Of a DNA stretch of 64,000 nt, positions 1 to 44,853 are shown piece by piece. The DNA lies in contig OZ023211.1 in assembly GCA_963995525.1 (NCBI GenBank), positions 53,886,347 through 53,950,346 on the forward strand, written 5' to 3'. The position numbers and the translations under genes are program-made. Every line of letters begins with the position of its first letter. Within the stretch, counting starts at the first letter, position 1. Source of the DNA: Escarpia spicata. Lineage: Eukaryota > Annelida > Polychaeta > Sabellida > Siboglinidae. The notes beneath the pieces are model-generated. The model was given only the letters and a program-made list of their open reading frames with translations, was not told the DNA's origin and ran no database searches.

Positions 1-283
1 CTGCTTTTTATCTCTGTCATAGCAAGCACGCACCATCGCTTGCATAATGGCACGTACACAAGCATTTTAGGATAAAACGATGTCAAATGTTGTTCCACAC
101 TTGTCAGTGTTATTTACAGACTGATACAATCGCCCTTATAAATAACTAGGTAACGACGCCGATTTTGTACACAAAAGGGTTTGCGGTACATTAAATAATG
201 CTTTCTCACGACAAAATGGAGGTACAAGTGTAGGTGTGTCGGACCGTGCAAAGTAAAATCGATCACGCACGTAGGCTACTTAT
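1..283. other. Unannotated left edge
   Basis: No open frame, splice pattern or repeat family is recognisable here. The upstream exon(s) of the TIL gene, including any signal peptide, must lie here, inside the following repeats, or off the window; I could not place them. Confidence 0.4.
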
Positions 284-287
284 TACA

Positions 288-325
<38 letters not shown>

Positions 326-357
326 CACACGCACACGCACACACACACACACACACA
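284..357. repeat. (CA)n microsatellite
   Basis: A nearly pure CA run with a few CG interruptions. It directly abuts the sequence at 358-402, which looks like a retroposon 3' tail, so the microsatellite probably grew out of that tail. Confidence 0.9.
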
Positions 358-402
358 ATACAATACAATAATACTTTATTGTCCCATGAAGGGAAATTTG
401 TG
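358..402 (-). mobile_element. 3' tail of an L2/CR1-like retroposon (fragment)
   Basis: Read on the - strand this is a short segment of the form AAATTTCCCTT...GGGACAATAAAGTA followed by TATTG repeats. This resembles the conserved 3' end of L2/CR1-type LINEs and the SINEs that borrow it. Only the tail is present. The family assignment rests on this short motif. Confidence 0.4.
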
Positions 403-537
403 TGCAGCTCCCATAAAACCAAGTAAATACATAATTAAAAAGCTGTGTCTAAAATATAATAGTGATAACCTAATCGCATAATTGTGGTCGTCACATCACG
501 GATAATATATATATATAATGTATATGCACATAAAATA

Positions 538-735
538 CACACACTCTCTCTCCCTCTTTCTCTGTCTCAGGCTCTCTGTCTTTCTGTCTTTCTGTCTGTC
601 TGTCTGTATGTCTCTCTCTCTCTCGCTCTCTTCTCTCTCTCTCTTCCTCTCTGTCACTCTCTGTTACTCCCTCTCTCCCACTCCCTCTTCCTTCTCCTCC
701 TCCTCTCTCTGTTTGTCTGTATGTCTGTCTGTCTT

Positions 736-766
<31 letters not shown>

Positions 767-860
767 ATCTCTCTCTATATATATATCTCTCTCTTTCTCC
801 CTCTCTCTCTTACTCCCTCTCTCTCATTCTCTCTCCCCTCTCCACCTCTCCCCACCCATC

Positions 861-905
<45 letters not shown>
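538..905. repeat. CT/TCTG-rich low-complexity tract
   Basis: Imperfect CT, TCTG and TCTCCC repeats ending in a pure CT run at about 865-903. Open frames across it give Leu/Ser/Cys/Val repeats only and are not genes. Confidence 0.9.
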
Positions 906-1168
906 GCCTCTCTTGCATTTATGTCTTGGGATACACGTGTAGGTATTTCAATTTTGCATGATGTCACATTAAATCTCACAACTTATCGAATTTAGAGGCA
1001 GGCCATACGAAAGTACTTATGTAACTTACACTGATTTGATGTAATCATTATAATTATAAATATTTTCTCACTATTTAAGTTTGTGTATGTTAATAAGCTA
1101 ATGGTAATACCAAGAAGTTGTGTAGTAAACTAGTTCTTACATGATCTTTCCTTTTTATGTTATTGCAG

Positions 1169-1689
1169 AAGAAAAATTGCTTAGCTCATGAGAAATGTGT
1201 GCTGAACCATGTCATATGCGTCCGAGCTCCATGTCCACCGATTGCTACCTGTGAACGTAAGTGCCCGATGATGGTCAATGAAGGTAATACACCATTAATT
1301 TGGTGACTTTAACAACAGTCGGACATAATTGAAATAAGCATTAAATTAGAGGTGACATGTTGACACTCACGCACACGCAAACGCAAACGCACACGCACAA
1401 GACCAGCAGTGAATACGACAGCAGTGTCGTCGTTGATTCCCTACCGGGGTTTGTAGCAGTGCATGGGTGGCATGTCATAAATAGGCTACAGTTGCCGTGT
1501 TCTTCTGTTTCAGCCAATTGTACGGGAGGCATGGTATGGAGGACATGTGCAAGCGCTTGTACTCCGACTTGCGCCAACCCGAGCCCTATATGCATAATGA
1601 TGTGCATGCCACCACAATGTCAATGTCCATCCGACCTTCCGATTCTCGACAACGGCAAATGCATCAGCGTGGCTCAGTGCCCTAAGTAA
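1169..1689 (+). CDS. Cysteine-rich TIL-domain protein, two 3' exons
   Basis: Exon 1169-1256 follows a TATTGCAG acceptor and ends before GTAAGTG. Exon 1514-1689 follows a CTGTTTCAG acceptor and ends at TAA. The phases agree (1 then 1), giving a continuous 87-residue C-terminal part. The first exon encodes a Cys-rich stretch (NC..HEKCV...ICVRAPCPP.ATC). The second encodes a trypsin-inhibitor-like (TIL) cysteine-rich domain, with C..GMVWRTC...C.PTC...C...C and a closing GKCISVAQCP. TIL domains form disulfide-rich extracellular modules, often serine-protease inhibitors. The N-terminus and signal peptide are not located. The intron contains a short CGCAAA-type repeat. An inverted copy of the first exon lies at 2093-2168, so a paralogue or a broken duplicate sits next door. 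Protease inhibition is inferred from the family only. Confidence 0.75.
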
Positions 1690-1769
1690 AACACATTGTA
1701 ACTGGTCCCAATGCTGCTGTGCTGACTGTGTATGACTTATCTGGGATATACGTATTCTGAGGCGTGTAA

Positions 1770-1775
1770 AATAAA
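1770..1775 (+). terminator. Polyadenylation signal of the TIL gene
   Basis: An AATAAA hexamer about 80 bp after the stop codon at 1687-1689, a normal distance for a short 3' UTR. Confidence 0.55.
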
Positions 1776-2086
1776 TGTGTTGAAATATGTGATATGATTG
1801 TGTGGTTTGTTCGGTCTCGGGGAATTTGCTAATTTGGGTAAAGTGCTAGTTAGAGAATGACGTAATACATATGAGTTGCAGTATTCAATTTCAACCCCAA
1901 ACATTTTAAAGCCAAAACGCGAAGGTGCTTCACAAGAAGGTCATTTTAAAACAAGCAAATCCGTTAACACACATTGAAGGAAACAGGCAGATATACAGCG
2001 AATAATCGCAAATGCATTTCTTATTTGATTAGTAATCCGTGTATGACATTGATGAATAATTGAACCGGTCTATGTGACTATATCAC

Positions 2087-2255
2087 AGGTAGCAATCGGT
2101 GGACATGGAGCGCGGACGCATATGACTGGCTTCAGCACACATTTCTCATGAGCTAAGCAATGTTTCTTCTGCAATGACATAAACAAAAGATCATGTCAGA
2201 ACTAGTTTACCACACAACCTCTCGGTACTACCCTTAGCTTATTAACATACACATA
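2087..2255 (-). pseudogene. Inverted duplicate of the TIL-gene Cys-rich exon
   Basis: On the - strand this matches 1083-1256, including about 85 bp of upstream intron and the TTGCAG acceptor. The exon copy (2168 down to about 2093) is open and keeps all its cysteines, with small changes such as N to H and NH to KP. Similarity stops close to the exon end: the donor GTAAGTG is replaced by unrelated sequence. It is either a remnant or one exon of a - strand paralogue whose other exons I cannot find. It is placed tail to tail with the + gene. Confidence 0.7.
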
Positions 2256-2268
2256 CATCTTGGCATGC

Positions 2269-2635
<367 letters not shown>

Positions 2636-3047
2636 CATGAAGTCACAGGATCCTCTGTCCTGTTGTTGACGTTTGGGTGGGTATTTGTGTTTGAAGTTAA
2701 TGTAATTAAGGTTGGTCTTCCCAATGTGGTTTATAAATACATGTGACACATCAAATTACAGCAAGAGCGACAAGCATTATAAAGCTGGGTGCCACGCCTA
2801 ACACCAGCTACGGCAACGCGACTATCTACAGTGAGATATTATGTACATCTCTTCAAATAACAACTGCTTTATCGAGATGTAGGGCTTTCAAATGATAAAA
2901 CTTTTGGATGTGTGCAAGGAAGGCATTTAAGTCAGTCCCTTAGGTGGTGCCTACGAATCGCCTAATAGTAATACCAGGCAACACATTGCGCGCCGTCGTC
3001 GTGAACCACACCAAGTCCCCGCACTGCCGACATGCGGCGAGAACGTT

Positions 3048-35689
<32,642 letters not shown>

Positions 35690-35800
35690 GTTGTAACGCT
35701 GTCACGCTCAAGTATGCCCCGGTGACTGCGCCGAAATACCCCCACTTTACTTGGACCAGAAAGCACTGAAAAGCGTTTCTTTGTGTGTAACGTAGACAAT

Positions 35801-36232
35801 ATGCAAGATTGTTTAGTGGCATTCAACAATATAAAACGGACTGCGTCATCTTCGTTAAAAACATGACCTTTGCTAGGTTTTGTTCAGAGCAGGTGGTGCG
35901 CGACATCAGTGCCAAGTAGCTTGCGCCCACTCGTTCACTCTGATCACGTAATGTCTGCCGTCGTCAATACGGCTGTGCATACAACATATAGCAGTGTGGT
36001 GTGTAAACACAGCTCTGAGTGATGCGCCAAGTGCTGTAGTGTAGTGTGTAGTATGTATAGTTTGCGTTTCATACTCTCGCTTTCAGCTACAGCCGCCAGA
36101 TAGCCCACTGGGTGAAAAGGGAGCCTAGTGTGTAAGTATCGCCTGCTGGTTCATACCCTCTCCATAGACAAGACTCTAGCATAACCTCGCAGTCCGTTTT
36201 ATATTGTTGATTGCCACTACACAATCTTGCAT
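35801..36232. repeat. 45-bp inverted repeat pair at the transporter promoter
   Basis: 35801-35845 matches the reverse complement of 36188-36232 with two mismatches. The left arm lies 112-156 bp upstream of the transporter ATG, in the expected 5' UTR/promoter. The right arm abuts the 5' truncation point of the LINE at 36235. A TATAAAA on the + strand is part of the left arm. Confidence 0.75.
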
Positions 36233-36234
36233 CT

Positions 36235-37506
36235 TATGGTTTTTTTAAAGCGAGGTCATGCTTAACAAATATGTTATGCTTTTTGGAAGACATCACTAAG
36301 TGGGTAGATGAGGGATCACCAGTAGATATCGTCTACTTAGATTTTCAAAAAGCTTTTGACAAAGTACCACATCAAAGATTACTGCTTAAACTAAAGGCCC
36401 ATGGCATAGGAAATGGTATAATAAACTGGATAGAACAATGGCTGATTGACAGAAGACAACGTGTAGTTGTTGATGGGGAGGCTTCAAACTGGAAATCGGT
36501 ATTGAGTGGGGTACCACAGGGATCAGTATTAGGTCCTATATTATTCTTAATATACATCAACGATTTGGATGATGAAATAACAAGCAAGGTGTTGAAATTT
36601 GCGGATGATACAAAAGTGTTTAGAAGGATTAAAAGTGATGGAGATAGACAGCATTTACAAGATGATCTTGATAGGTTGATCAAATGGTCTGAAAAGTGGC
36701 AAATGATGTTCAATTTTGGGAAATGTAAATGCCTCCACATAGGACATGGGAACGAAGAAGTAGAATATACAATGGGGGGTACTGTACTAAGTACTACTGT
36801 AAAAGAAAAGGACTTAGGGTTAACCGTTAGTGCTGATATGAAGATTTCAGAGCAGTGCGGAATTGCAGCTTCAAAGGGAAATCAAATCCTTGGATTAATT
36901 AGGCGAAACATAACGTATAAGGAAAAAGAGCTAATAATACCGCTGTACAAAACAATAGTTAGGCCTCATTTAGAATATTGTATTCAAGCGTGGAGGCCAT
37001 ATCGCAGGAAAGACATAGATATGCTAAAAAGAGTGCAGAGGAGAGCAACTAAAATGATACCAAATCTGAAGGATCTTAGTTACGAAATACACCTAAAAAA
37101 AATGCGGTTTAACAACACTAGAGACCAGGAGATTGAGAGGAGATCAGATAGAAGTGTTTAAAATATTGAAGGGTTATGAAAATATTGATAGAAATATGTT
37201 TTTCTCAGTTAAGAAAGATAGAAGGACTAGAGGACATGATCTTGCATTAGCAAAGGAGCAGAGTAGATTGGATATAAGAAAGTTTTCATTTTCACAAAGG
37301 ACTGTAAATGAATGGAACAGATTACCTGCTGATTGTGTGGGTGCTAGTAGTGTGAATATGTTTAAAAATAAAATCGACACATACCTCAGACGGGCGGGAT
37401 ACACATAGATAAAAGGGTCGGACTCTCGATAAGCCAAAGGCTTCCTTGTCCACCTGCTACCTAGAGTTAATTCTCTGGGTGGCAATCTTGTTAAATCTTG
37501 TTAAAT
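36235..37506 (+). mobile_element. Rex1/Babar-like LINE, best-preserved copy
   Basis: Frame 36211-37161 runs through the RT: TNMLCFLEDITKWVDEG, VYLDFQKAFDKVPHQRLL, LSGVPQGSVLGPILFLIYIND and LKFADDTKVF with the catalytic Asp pair intact, then LGLTVSADMK, IVRPHLEYCIQAWRPY and RRATKMIP. A frameshift in an A8 run at about 37092 moves the C-terminus to frame 37133-37408 (FSFSQRTVNEWNRLPADCV). The 3' UTR ends with TCTTGTTAAA repeats. The endonuclease and 5' part are missing. Confidence 0.88.
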
Positions 37507-38162
37507 CCTTGTGGTAGACTACACTGCGGATACTGGGCACCTTGCGGCCCCAGGCAATTGTGCTAGGGATCGCGGAGCAGGTGGTAGCCCCAGATGTTGG
37601 TGTGCTGGGCCCACCTAGGGTGGACATGTCCCGACACACTATTCCAACCCCCAACTATAGGTAAATAGTACCGGGCAGATCAAGCTCATTAGCCATGCTA
37701 GGCAATTGGCAAGGGGAAGAGAAACTCCGACCATAAACGTGGGCAGATGGAGCACGTAAATCTTGACAGGCAGTCCACCTAGGAGAAGGAAACTACCAAA
37801 AAGAAACCGCACTGGAGGTCAGCTAGGGTGGCGCTGCAGTGGCTATCATGTACCAAGCAAATGGTATGGCAAGGATACATATAGTCGATATAGCTACCGC
37901 GTCCGGGGCAGCCGACGCGCCACGCTTCCCGGCAGTGGTGAGAAATCATGCACTATCTTCCTAACAACTAATAATCAGTTCGTGGTAATCGTCCTGTTGA
38001 TCAATGAACATGAGTGTAGTAAACACGTATGGTGTTGATGTCAATGCTACCAGACGTCAGCGAGACGAATGAAAGTGCCCATTCACAAACGAGGGAAACA
38101 ACAAGTTATTTGGGTCCATCACACGATACGAAGGCGCACCAACAATAGGTCTGTGTCTAGCT
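37507..38162. other. Unrecognised, GC-richer stretch after the Babar LINE
   Basis: Higher GC than its surroundings, with no stable open frame. It reads like the 5' leader of another retroelement, but I recognise no domain. Confidence 0.35.
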
Positions 38163-38378
38163 TCCATAACAACCAGTTCAAAACAAGATGGCGAATCTGT
38201 AAACAACTTAAACAAAACGCGCCAAAACCAAATCGCCCCTAAAAAAATCAGACTATTCACATAAAGCTTACGTACTATACTATTACAAACCCGAATTATA
38301 GGATGTCAGTAACAAACAAGAAATCAACAGTAAACACAATATACAATACAATAAACTGCCTACTAACTGGCAAATATT

Positions 38379-38990
38379 ACTACTGTCTTTTACACCTACT
38401 GTGATCTTATAACTACTGTGATCTTACACCTACTGTGATCTTACACCTACTGTGATCTTAGAACTACTGTGATCTTACAACTAGTGTGATCTTACACCTA
38501 CTGTGATCTTACAACTACTATGATCTTACAACTACTGTGATCTTACACCTACTGTAATCTTACAACTACTGTGATCTTACAACTACTGTGATCTTGCACC
38601 TACTGTGATCTTACAACTACTGTGATCTTACAACTACTGTGATCTTACGCCTACTGTGATCTTACGCCTACTGTGATCTTACAACTACTGTGATCTTACA
38701 ACTACTGTGATCTTGCACCTACTGTGATCTTACAACTACTGTGATCTTACACCTACTGTGATCTTACAACTACTGTGATCTTACACATACTGTGATCTTA
38801 CACCTACTGTGATCTTATAACTACTGTGATCTTACAACTACTGTGATCTTACAACTACTGTGATCTTACAACTACTGTGATCTTACAACTACTGTGATCT
38901 TACAACTACTGTGATCTTACACCTAGTGTGATCTTACACCTACTGTGATCTTACACCTACTGTGATCTTATATTAGCTGTGATATATAAC
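38379..38990. repeat. 17-bp minisatellite, about 36 units
   Basis: Units of the form ACTGTGATCTTACAACT or ...ACACCT. Variants alternate irregularly (ACAACT, ACACCT, ACGCCT, GCACCT). The array starts next to the left inverted arm. Confidence 0.95.
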
Positions 38991-39227
38991 TTAATCATAA
39001 AAACAAATACCCACGTCTATAGTGGAATATAATCTCTTATTGTTTACTGTTTTAACATAACTGTACAAGAAAAGCAGCTTGTGCAATAGCTGCTCTTATG
39101 ATGGCGCCACCCAAAATGGGCACACCAATGGTAGTTCTGATTAGTATCTTTATTGCATTTTTAGCCAAATTCCCGATACACCTGGACCATACCCAATTCA
39201 CGGATGACCCACCTGGTCTGCTAACAT

Positions 39228-39668
39228 ATGAAAGGTATTAGACTGACACTAGCTTTCACCAGAGGCTCCCGTAACAAGTACCACATCAAACTTGTTTATG
39301 GAATCCCTACATCGGGACACAAAACATGTTATCTTGTTCTACTAATCCTCTGTGGGGACATCCAAACAAACCACGCCTCAGTCAGACACCCTTATGGATT
39401 TTGTAAAAAAAAGCCTGTTGCTTCAAATCACCAAGCAGTCTGCTGCGACCGGAGCAACCAATGGGTACACATTAAATGTTGTGACATAAGTCCAGATCAA
39501 TATTATCTCCCCTGTAACAGTTCCTGTTCCTGGCACTGCATGAAATGCGACCATCCTAACTATGGACTTCGGACGAGCCCAAGCGCGGCGAAGCCTATTC
39601 GACTTGTAAGTTGTAGGCCCATTCGCATTCATTGTTTTGAATACAATTTGATTCATGTGCAACCGTAA
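39228..39668 (+). pseudogene. LINE ORF1 remnant with PHD-like finger
   Basis: Contains LILCGDIQTN, close to the 2A-like GDIExNPGP motif seen in invertebrate LINE ORFs but with the NPGP lost, then RHPYGFC and a PHD-like Cys/His pattern (CDRSNQWVHIKC...WHCMKCDHP). Several expected cysteines are altered. The frame closes by stop at 39666-39668. It lies within the foldback element. Confidence 0.5.
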
Positions 39669-40193
39669 GATAACTGCTTGTTCCTCTATGATGACTAGTG
39701 TTTGTATTACATCGAATATTGCACAATATCTCATTCTGACGCTCGTTTCGACCCAAAAGCTATCCTTGTAAACATGCTCTGAATGCATGGAAAGGGTCGG
39801 CCTGATGCGAGTGTGGGTCATATGTGACGTCACGATACCACGTGATCGCCTAGCTCATTACATTTTTATTTTCCGTGGGAATCGCTACACAGACGGGTTT
39901 AAAATTGACTTGATGCTACAAATGTATTTTTCTGTATTTTTTTAATGTTCTCGAATGTTACATACAATGTTAGACAGCTAATATAAAATAGTAGACAGTT
40001 TAGTATATTGTATATTGTGTTTACTGTTGATTTCTTGTTTGTTTCAGGCTGCCTACAATCCGTTCTAGTATAATACGTAAGCTTTATGTGAATGGACTGA
40101 TTTTGGGGTTGTTTTAGGGGCGATTTGGTTTTGGCGTGTTTTATGTAAATTGTTTACACATTCGCCATCTTGTTTTAAACTGGTTGTTATGGA

Positions 40194-40540
40194 AACACAT
40201 TTTGGGAATGGATTTCTACCAAGAGGGAGACGGAAAACGCTTCCTGATAAGACCCGTTCAAACGATGTATAATCGATCGCGTTACCTTGGACGAGCTTTA
40301 AGTGGTTACAGTTGTGTATTTAGAACTACATGTTGATGCGTAATTACTATTGTTTTGTATTCGGCGTAATGATCCATAATTGGATACTATAAAAAGTAGT
40401 TTCTGTTCCGCCATCTTATGGTTATGTCGTGTATTGTAAATATATTAGTGTATTTTAGACGAAATACGCTTCAGTTACCATGACTACGCCTCTCCACATT
40501 ACGACGGAGGGTGCACCGGTATACACGCGACGTCGGAAGC
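40194..40540. other. Unrecognised flank
   Basis: No repeat family or exon recognised between the foldback element and the Gypsy fragment. Confidence 0.35.
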
Positions 40541-41240
<700 letters not shown>

Positions 41241-41249
41241 TTATTATCT

Positions 41250-42840
41250 TGATCTTAGAGGCTATGGGATCAAGAGAAATTTATATATTTGACAAAAATA
41301 ATGATGTCATCTATGCGGTCACGAGTGAGAATAGGGTATAGTTATTGTATGCTTATTAGGGCACATGCCATAATAGTAACTATCTATTGAATGCAATTAT
41401 GATGATCAGCACATGGAATCCTTCAATTTGACACATTGTAAGTACATATTAAGACATATGTGACTATACAATAACGATTGTGGTGTGGGCGATTAAATAC
41501 CACGCGACATTAACGACAAATACGATATTTCAGGGTACCATCCAAGATAGGCTGGAAATGGGTAGTGAGACCCAACTTTGTCACTGTTACAACTTGAAAT
41601 CATCTTCAAGGGACCCCAAAGCTTAAAAAAATGGGTTGGTAAAGTTGTGGGAGGTGCACGAGGGGCATATCTGGCCCATGGCCTGTATTATTGTGTTTTA
41701 TATCTACTCCTCATTGCCAAGTCTATGACGCAGGGGCAATTTACCCAAAGTTTTTTTGTGGTTTCTGCGATTGTAAAATTACGTGTTACGCGCACATTAC
41801 CCTTTACGTTTCGAACAACTGATTTACCCCACAAAAGTGAGAATTTTGACATATATGGAGTATTGAAAAGATAAGATCATGCGTTCTAGATTAGATTCGC
41901 TAAGCGAAATTTTATTTTCAATTTTTTTGAAACTTCGTATACATAAACCTAATGCTCTTCAGCTCTTGTCAAGTAATATGCCAAATATGAAGTCTGGTCA
42001 TTGCGAACTGATGCCAATAAGCTCGGATTTTGACATGGCCGAAGTTTCCGGTCATAATTGAGTATAATATATATATATATATATACATTACGCGACTAAT
42101 GCCGGTAATGGCATTGACGCGTTTTGTGGTAAGGCAGGCTTATTTAATTGTAAGCACTTCACTCAAGCAACTTTTAAATTTATAACAATACGTTTGCACA
42201 AATTAAATTCTAAATGTATTGTTCACATCACTGTCATTAGTCATTACTCTATGTAAGTGAAAAGAATATTACCACTGCGACACGTTGGGCACCGCATCGT
42301 CAATGCCAATGCCAGGTTGACCCGGCATATCGCTTTTGTCTCTAACGATATCAGCCTCTGGTACATGCATATACGGTTGCGGACCATAACAAACCTCTTC
42401 ATAATTGTATATTTCGTTGATGCCATGAGAACCAACTTGACTAGATCCGTCACTACTGTCCGACATGATTAATTTTTGGATCAGCAAGCAGAGTCAGCGG
42501 CACTTAGCGAACAATCAACGCGTCAAATTAAATTAATTATTACCATGTTAAAGAATATGGCGTGCTCAGCGGTCCTGCCTGCGGTGACGTCATCAGAGCC
42601 GCGAGGTGTCGCAACAAACTGTGCAGAAAATGTACATAAAAGCGCGACCAAAAGGGGCCTTGAACAGGTTGACGAGGAGGTTAAAAATTTTAAATATCAG
42701 GACACTATTTTAGAGTGTATTTCCTTCAGATTGGGAATAAAAAAGGTCACTTTATCTTAGTCTTTAATCCATGAAAATGTGGCGCTCGCTGTTCAAGCCG
42801 TCTAAGAAGAGATCGTTAACCTATACGCATATACATTCTA
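41250..42840 (-). mobile_element. Copy B of the long-TIR element, without the main gene
   Basis: 41270-41690 matches 26950-27350 of copy A in the same orientation, and 42120-42830 matches the reverse complement of 22390-23050. Together these form the left side of an element on the - strand with a fuller terminal repeat than copy A keeps. The zinc-finger/PIN-like gene is absent. A 24-bp TA run interrupts it at 42064. Confidence 0.6.
42269..42487 (-). CDS. Conserved small acidic ORF of element B
   Basis: Counterpart of 22737-22928: MSDSSDGSSQVGSHGINEIY, then NYEEVCYGPQPYMHVPEAD, DKSDMPGQPG and a short insertion before NVSQW. Most differences keep the frame and chemistry. The frame stops at GTAATATTC, the same position as the possible donor in copy A. 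Confidence 0.4.
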   Translation of the reverse strand: MLIQKLIMSDSSDGSSQVGSHGINEIYNYEEVCYGPQPYMHVPEADIVRDKSDMPGQPGIGIDDAVPNVSQW

Positions 42841-42964
42841 GTTCGATTATAAGTAGAGTAATTTTATTTTTGTGATGTGATGCTAATTGATGTTATGTGC
42901 TGTGAGGAAATGTGTTTGGTTCTTATTTATATTAAGGGATTAAGTGAAGTGATGTATAGGTTCT

Positions 42965-43097
42965 TATGTGGAGTAAAGGCCCGGATACACTGGCGTTTTT
43001 CGCCCGACCTTACCGCACCAGACCAGACCGAACCACGTCAAACCACACCAGATCACGTCAGGTTGGAATGTATCCGCTACACAGACCGGCACCGATG
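42965..43097. mobile_element. Truncated arm of the palindromic MITE
   Basis: Matches the right arm of 19640-19950 in reverse complement, from AAAGGCCCGGATACACTGGC to the ACAGACCGGCAC segment, after which the rest of the element is deleted. Confidence 0.7.
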
Positions 43098-44163
43098 GAC
43101 ATAAACAAACTTTTACAAGCTAGTATCCTTAAACCAAAAACATCTCAAGCAAGCCGGTGATCGAAACAACCCAAACTTTGCCCATACAAGCCCAAATTCC
43201 CTTGTGCCATCTGCAAAAAAAGCAAAGCAGCAAGATGGGTCCGGCGAGCAACATGCTATGATCATTGCAATTCCAGGTACCATGTAGATTGCAGTTAACC
43301 ACTGAGCCCACCTCTAGCTACTTCTTCCCCATACAATCAAGGGAATAGTAATAATACTAGCAGTAACTCCAATAGCACTAGACCGTGTAAAACAAGTAGA
43401 ACTAAGAAACACACCCAGGAAACACCTACTAAGAGACAATCCCTGAAAACCATGAAAATAAACTCCTGAAGAAGCAGAAACAAAGTTTCGGACCTTGCCG
43501 TGTGCATTGAAAATTACAACTCTGACATCATTATAGGCACTGAAACACACCTAGACAGCTCCGTGGACCATAGTGAACTGTTCCCCTCCAATTATTCAAT
43601 CATTCGAAAAGACAGAGACTATGACAACTTAAAAGGAGGAGTTCTAATAGCACTAAAGACTGAACTCATAGGAACACACAGAACAGACCTCGATAATTGT
43701 GACATTATCTGGGTTACCATCAAAATATAAGGAACGAAGAATATCGCAATAGGAGAATTCTACATATGACCCCAATTTGGTAACACAAACGAATACACGC
43801 ATGAACTACGAGAATCCATTAAAAAAATTAAACGATCAAACAAAGAACATATATGGATAGCCGGTGAATTTAACCTTTCCGACATAGATTGGGACCTACT
43901 CAGCACGAAGCTAGGCGGATCTACTCCCGGCTTATCCAAAATGCTACTTGAAATTGCAAATGACTTTCGACTTGAACAAGTTGTACGCGAACCCACCAGA
44001 ATAAACAATACTTTGGACTTGTTCTTCACAACTATCCCCATCTTTGTTGAAATATCTACAGTAGCGCCAGGAATAAGTGACCACGACGGCATCCCAATAA
44101 TTATAAACAGCTGTAAGGCCAGGATCATCAACCAACAACCACGCAAATTATGTAAAGCTAACA
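43098..44163 (+). mobile_element. CR1-like LINE 5' part: PHD-like ORF1 and endonuclease, broken
   Basis: Same family as 18035-19606, opposite strand. PHD-like finger (FPCAICKK...CYDHCNSRYHVDC), Ser/Asn/Thr linker, then an EEP-type endonuclease: NYNSDIIIGTETHLDS, WVTIKI, WIAGEFNLSDIDW and ISDHDGIPI, the His-containing end motif. The metal-binding motif normally GDFN reads GEFN. Several stops and frameshifts (43108, 43473, 43728, 43768). It ends abruptly at the DIRS-like element. Confidence 0.8.
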
Positions 44164-44350
44164 TGCAGACTCTGTAAGAAGATCTGTGTTTTCTCAGCTT
44201 TGTGAGGGAATTTTCAACTTAAGTTTTAACGTCCTCTTTGGTTTTCACGGACTAAACGTTGTGCAAAGTGTCCGTAGCGACGGACTGAAATGTAATTCTG
44301 CAGAGCTACACATGCGGTCGATACTGGAGATCACGTACAGTTCGTAGAAG

Positions 44351-44848
44351 ATGGATTCCGAAAGCCAGGCGGAAGATGCTTTGCGAGATTGGGCCGCTGC
44401 CCAAAAGATCACGGCTAAGACAGTCGACCTGCTGGTAAAAGAGGGTTTCAACTATATGGAAGCCCTGATACTCCTCGACCGGGAAGACCTTTTGCAGACG
44501 AAGATACCGCGTGGGCAACAGAAGCTGCTACTGAAAGCGTTGCTGCCGCTGCAGACATCGGAGACGCCAATCGGTACGGGGCCAGTAGACGGGGACGTAA
44601 CGGCCACCGCCGCGACCACGTGCGTTGACGAGTCGGGTGCACGGGACGAACGGGCGCGACAGACACGTGAGGCGGACGACATGTATACGCGCCTGATGGC
44701 GGATCACTTGCGCGCTATGCAAGCGGGGACAGCGGCGCCTACAGCGACAAGCGGCAATGCCAACGGGCCGGGCGTCGTTGATGCAGCGATGCGTGAAGGC
44801 GTACCAGATACGGACGTTTTTCCGCAACACCGGGAGGACTTGGGTTAG
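44351..44848 (+). CDS. DIRS-like element, gag-like protein, N-terminal part (SAM-like domain)
   Basis: 165 codons. Residues about 8-68 (ALRDWAAAQKIT, VDLLVKEGFNYMEALILL, LLQTKIPRGQQKLLLKAL) look like a SAM-type helical domain, a protein-interaction module. After it comes a Thr/Ala/Gly-rich linker and a helix with RLMADHLRAMQ. The stop (44846) lies six bases before the next gag frame opens, so the full gag probably was one protein split by a frameshift, or is expressed by frameshifting. Confidence 0.65.
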   Translation: MDSESQAEDALRDWAAAQKITAKTVDLLVKEGFNYMEALILLDREDLLQTKIPRGQQKLLLKALLPLQTSETPIGTGPVDGDVTATAATTCVDESGARDERARQTREADDMYTRLMADHLRAMQAGTAAPTATSGNANGPGVVDAAMREGVPDTDVFPQHREDLG

Positions 44849-44853
44849 GAACT

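Larger units (their letters stand above)
38163..40193. mobile_element. Foldback-like element with ~210-bp inverted ends
   Basis: 38163-38370 matches the reverse complement of 39975-40193 over most of its length. Shared blocks include CATAACAACCAGTT, AAACAAGATGGCGAAT, CGCCAAAACCAAATCGCCC, TTCACATAAAGCTTACGTA and AAGAAATCAACAGTAAACAC. The interior holds a 17-bp minisatellite and a piece of LINE ORF1. There is no transposase, consistent with a non-autonomous foldback transposon. Confidence 0.75.

Noticed and set aside
484..961. Leu/Ser-rich open frames in the CT tract
   Set aside because: They are reading frames through a simple repeat, open in several frames at once.
38379..38990. CRISPR-like regular repeats
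   Set aside because: The units are directly adjacent without spacers, vary freely, and lie in animal DNA within a foldback element.
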